Shown here piece after piece: positions 5,761-7,673 of a stretch of DNA of 7,673 nucleotides. The translations under genes were made by a program, and so were the position numbers. Where the stretch lies: assembly GCA_964644605.1 (NCBI GenBank), contig CAZXWS010000040.1:1-7673 (forward strand). Direction: 5' to 3'. Position 1 is the stretch's first letter. The number at the start of each line of letters is the position of its first letter. This stretch comes from CAZLAJ01 sp964644605. GTDB lineage: Bacteria > Patescibacteriota > Microgenomatia > UBA1406 > GWC2-37-13. The notes under the pieces are model-generated. The model was given only the letters and a program-made list of their open reading frames with translations. It made no database searches and was not told the DNA's origin.

Positions 5761-6429
5761 ATGAAAAAGGTGTGGCTCTCAGCCACCGAGGACGTGGTGA
5801 ATCTGGCAATGGCACTTGCCGCGTGCGTTGCGATCTGGTTCGCCGGCGCGTGGATTGCTCAGCAGCCAGCGCCATCGTTTCGGAATGAGCAGGTGGAATC
5901 TCCGGTAAATACCAAGAGTATGCCGGAGACAGTGCCTTCCACACAGGAAGGAAGTGATGTCCGTAGCGGCCTACCACCGGTGATCATTGTGCCCAGCTAT
6001 GGAGGTAGTTCGTCACCTGCCAGTCCACCCTCCAAGGGTGGATTTCCTTCCGCTGGAGGCAGTTCAAACAATTCCTCCTCAGGTTCGAGTTCCCGTCCTA
6101 GTAACGAACCAGCAAGTCCCAGTTCGCCCTACAAGGGAGGTTTTCCCTCGTCGGTAGGGGGAGGAAGCTCAAACAGCTCATCTCCTTCTTCCAAGCCCTC
6201 TTCTGTAGGTGGATCGACCGGCGGGTCTACAAGCCCCAGTTCGGCGCCTTCCAGCGGGAAATCTTCTGGAGGATACTCAAGCCCGAGCAGTGGCTCGGGC
6301 AGTGGTGGATCATCCTCTGGAGGCTTCGGTTCTGGTGGGTCTTCTAGCGGAAAATCTTCCGGAGGGTTTGGTTCCGGTGGATCATCTGGTGGAAAGTCTT
6401 CAGGCGGCTTCGGTAGCCGCGGAAAGTGA
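5761..6429 (+). CDS. Ser/Gly/Pro-rich membrane-anchored protein of unknown function
   Basis: This 222-residue product matches no family I recognise. A short basic start (MKK) is followed by one hydrophobic segment (about residues 12-33). With K2-K3 inside, the rest should lie outside the membrane. Residues 34-80 are a linker ending in a hydrophobic LPPVIIVPSY patch, and 81-222 are almost entirely Ser, Gly and Pro. Repeats are visible: a PASP...KGGFPS...GGSSN unit at about 86-106 and again at 117-140, then a 14-residue tandem unit GGFGSGGSSSGKSS (187-200), GGFGSGGSSGGKSS (201-214) and a partial GGFGSRGK end. Codons within repeats vary, so the tail is an old or selected repeat. It ends in TGA and is G+C-rich, unlike its neighbours. 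It may be a surface spacer, adhesin-like tail or scaffold for the partner gene. Its reality is supported by the ribosome-binding site, the operon and the amino acid bias. Confidence 0.82.
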   Translation: MKKVWLSATEDVVNLAMALAACVAIWFAGAWIAQQPAPSFRNEQVESPVNTKSMPETVPSTQEGSDVRSGLPPVIIVPSYGGSSSPASPPSKGGFPSAGGSSNNSSSGSSSRPSNEPASPSSPYKGGFPSSVGGGSSNSSSPSSKPSSVGGSTGGSTSPSSAPSSGKSSGGYSSPSSGSGSGGSSSGGFGSGGSSSGKSSGGFGSGGSSGGKSSGGFGSRGK

Positions 6430-6439
6430 GGATATGATC

Positions 6440-7273
6440 ATGGAGGTTCTTGGTCATCTGATCCAGGCTGCTGCTGTGGTAGTAGCTTTCGCTTTGTATG
6501 CCACCTATATCTGGAGACGACAGGTTACGGCTACAGAGGAGAGCAAGAAGCCGGTTACTCTGGATAGAGGAGAAGATAGTCCTTCCTCTTACCCTCAGTC
6601 GCCTCTGGATAACTTGGGCGTGGGAGACACGGTTTTTCTCAGTGTGCCTCCCGATGACCTACACGTCGAGAGGAGATTTCGGCTGCCGGAAATGGAGCAA
6701 TTGGATGGCTTTCAAGGACCCTGGACTCCAACCGGAACCAAGTTGTTGTTCATGGAATGTTCATCGAGTGGTGATCCCTACATACAAGGAGATGATGGCG
6801 TCAGGTACCTCATGCAGCTTCGCCATATCGAGCGTGGAAAGATCATCTGGTTGCAGCTTCGCGAGGTGTCCAACCCCGGTAACTTCCGAGGGTTGATTCT
6901 GGGCGCCGACGGAGCCGCACAGCAATTCGCTGATGCTGCTCAGACGGAGACCGGGTTCTACCACTTCCGCTGGGGCGATAAGACCTGGCGGGTGGTGGAT
7001 GAGAACTGTGTCCAATGGGATGCAGAGATACCACTGCTTTCAGGCGAAGGATTGCTGTACACTATGTACGCAGTCGAGGTCCCTGAAGGGACAGAGGATG
7101 ACCCTCATCCAGCTGTTCAGGATGCCCCATACCAAGACAGCGCTGCGCGCCTTGTCTTCCTGATGCCCGATGCGGGTTGGCAAGGAAATCCTCACGACGT
7201 GCTGCTGGTGGGCAGCCCGTTTCCCGAGTATGCTGTCTTGTTCACGAATCAAGCCGACAAGCTGCAGGCGTGA
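6440..7273 (+). CDS. Unrecognised single-pass membrane protein, second gene of the GC-rich cassette
   Basis: The 277-residue product begins at the ATG at 6440, with GAGG (6428-6431) eight bases upstream. An in-frame ATG at 6434 would put GAGG only two bases away, and longer upstream starts would run through the first gene. One hydrophobic segment (about residues 7-25) is followed by WRR. By the positive-inside rule the large C-terminal part would be cytosolic, opposite to the partner, though a simple N-in anchor cannot be excluded. A polar linker (about 28-58) leads to a globular mixed alpha/beta-like region (about 59-277) rich in Trp, Gly and acidic residues, including GDTVFL, PWTPTGTKLLFMECSS, RYLMQLRHI, FRWGDKTWRVVDENCVQWD and DVLLVGSPFPEYAVLF. 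I recognise no domain or catalytic signature. It follows the first gene by 10 bases, so the two are surely co-transcribed. It ends in TGA nine bases before a terminator hairpin. Confidence 0.82.
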   Translation: MEVLGHLIQAAAVVVAFALYATYIWRRQVTATEESKKPVTLDRGEDSPSSYPQSPLDNLGVGDTVFLSVPPDDLHVERRFRLPEMEQLDGFQGPWTPTGTKLLFMECSSSGDPYIQGDDGVRYLMQLRHIERGKIIWLQLREVSNPGNFRGLILGADGAAQQFADAAQTETGFYHFRWGDKTWRVVDENCVQWDAEIPLLSGEGLLYTMYAVEVPEGTEDDPHPAVQDAPYQDSAARLVFLMPDAGWQGNPHDVLLVGSPFPEYAVLFTNQADKLQA

Positions 7274-7281
7274 GTAGTCAC

Positions 7282-7314
7282 GAGGAACGGTGGGCGTAAT
7301 GCCCGCCGTTCCTC
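7282..7314 (+). terminator. Intrinsic-type terminator hairpin of the cassette
   Basis: GAGGAACGGTGGGC (7282-7295) pairs with GCCCGCCGTTCCTC (7301-7314) over 14 bp with one wobble, around a 5-nt loop (GTAAT). It starts nine bases beyond the stop of the second cassette gene. The following ATTTCAATA is only weakly T-rich, so release may be incomplete. The uvrA gene converges from the other side and the stem works on either strand. The G+C-rich segment stops exactly here. Confidence 0.75.
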
Positions 7315-7337
7315 ATTTCAATACACAAATTTAAGTT

Positions 7338-7673
7338 TTAATAATACTTTTTTAAGTAGTTACCCGTATACGACGATTTTACAGAGATAATACCTTTTGT
7401 CGGACCTTGGTACACTACTTTGCCTCCCTTGTCTCCTCCTTCAGGGCCCATATCAATTATGTACTGTGAATTTTTGATGACATCAAGGTTGTGTTCTATT
7501 ACGATGACTGTATTTCCTCGTTCTACTAGCTGGTATAACGCATGCAAGAGTTTTTGAATATCATAAAAATGAAGTCCTGTGGTAGGTTCATCAAGTATAT
7601 ATACTGTTTTCCCTGTCTCTTTGTGTGACAGTTCGTTTGCAAGTTTTATGCGCTGCGCCTCGCCACCGGAAAA
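7338..7673 (-). CDS. uvrA: Excinuclease ABC subunit A (UvrA), C-terminal 111 residues
   Basis: UvrA is the damage-sensing ATPase that loads UvrB in nucleotide excision repair. The window edge cuts the gene, and only the end of the second ATP-binding cassette is visible. In order it shows the ABC signature FSGGEAQRIKLANELS, the Walker B and D-loop VYILDEPTTGLH, and the H-loop VIVIEHNLDVIK. It ends with the UvrA-specific DMGPEGGDKGGKVVYQGP. The frame is open to the edge, so the true gene extends well beyond it (UvrA is usually more than 900 residues). It ends in TAA and converges on the cassette terminator. With uvrC on the same strand about 4 kb away, two excision repair genes share this locus, separated by the transglutaminase-like gene and the cassette. 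Confidence 0.96.
   Translation of the reverse strand, partial: FSGGEAQRIKLANELSHKETGKTVYILDEPTTGLHFYDIQKLLHALYQLVERGNTVIVIEHNLDVIKNSQYIIDMGPEGGDKGGKVVYQGPTKGIISVKSSYTGNYLKKYY

Noticed and set aside
5661..5888. Plus-strand open frame starting before the first cassette gene
   Set aside because: It crosses the leader hairpin and the strong Shine-Dalgarno, and overlaps the clearly better-supported gene at 5761 in another frame.
6209..6439. Upstream extension of the second cassette gene overlapping the Ser/Gly-rich gene
   Set aside because: It is an alternate-frame reading of low-complexity Ser/Gly codons. The start at 6440 has a well-spaced GAGG and a membrane segment right at its N-terminus.
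5605..7314. Cassette as a classical transposon or integron
   Set aside because: No transposase, integrase, terminal inverted repeats or clear target duplication could be found at its edges.

Overview
The window looks like chromosomal DNA of a Candidate Phyla Radiation (Patescibacteria) bacterium, most plausibly a Microgenomates-type lineage. This rests on AT-rich genes with little Shine-Dalgarno signal, a membrane-anchored family-5 solute-binding protein, a short UvrC without the C-terminal helix-hairpin-helix domain, a minimal SecG, and many dispersed palindromic repeats. The lineage is inferred from gene style and no phylogeny was run. TGG is used for Trp and TGA only as stop, so the code is standard.

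From left to right, the window opens with the 5' 21 nt of a tRNA-Leu gene on the minus strand. An intergenic stretch follows that carries the first copy of a 99-bp inverted-repeat-ended element. A minus-strand block comes next: a family-5 solute-binding protein (271-1644), secG (1725-1949) and uvrC (1980-3338). The 375-bp gap 3339-3713 is packed with a candidate uvrC promoter, a decayed half-palindrome inside a 12-bp inverted repeat, the second copy of the 99-bp element, and a mosaic palindrome. A secreted, membrane-anchored transglutaminase-like protein (3714-5555, minus) follows. The right edge holds the last 111 codons of uvrA (minus).

Between the transglutaminase-like gene and uvrA sits a plus-strand cassette, about 5605-7314, that does not look like its surroundings. 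It is clearly richer in G+C (36 of 60 bases in 6961-7020 against 24 of 60 in 4441-4500). Both its genes end in TGA, whereas all five flanking protein genes end in TAA. It has a near-consensus promoter, a structured leader, a full-length Shine-Dalgarno, two tightly linked genes and a strong terminator-type hairpin. The genes encode a Ser/Gly/Pro-rich protein and an unrecognised protein, each with one N-terminal membrane segment. This self-contained unit is the best candidate for a transferred or undescribed system here.

Functionally, uvrA and uvrC are nucleotide excision repair genes, secG belongs to the Sec translocon, and the solute-binding and transglutaminase-like proteins act outside the membrane. 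The cassette's role is unknown. A second theme is palindromic repeat DNA: the same palindrome core occurs in the intergenic gap and, in frame, inside uvrC.
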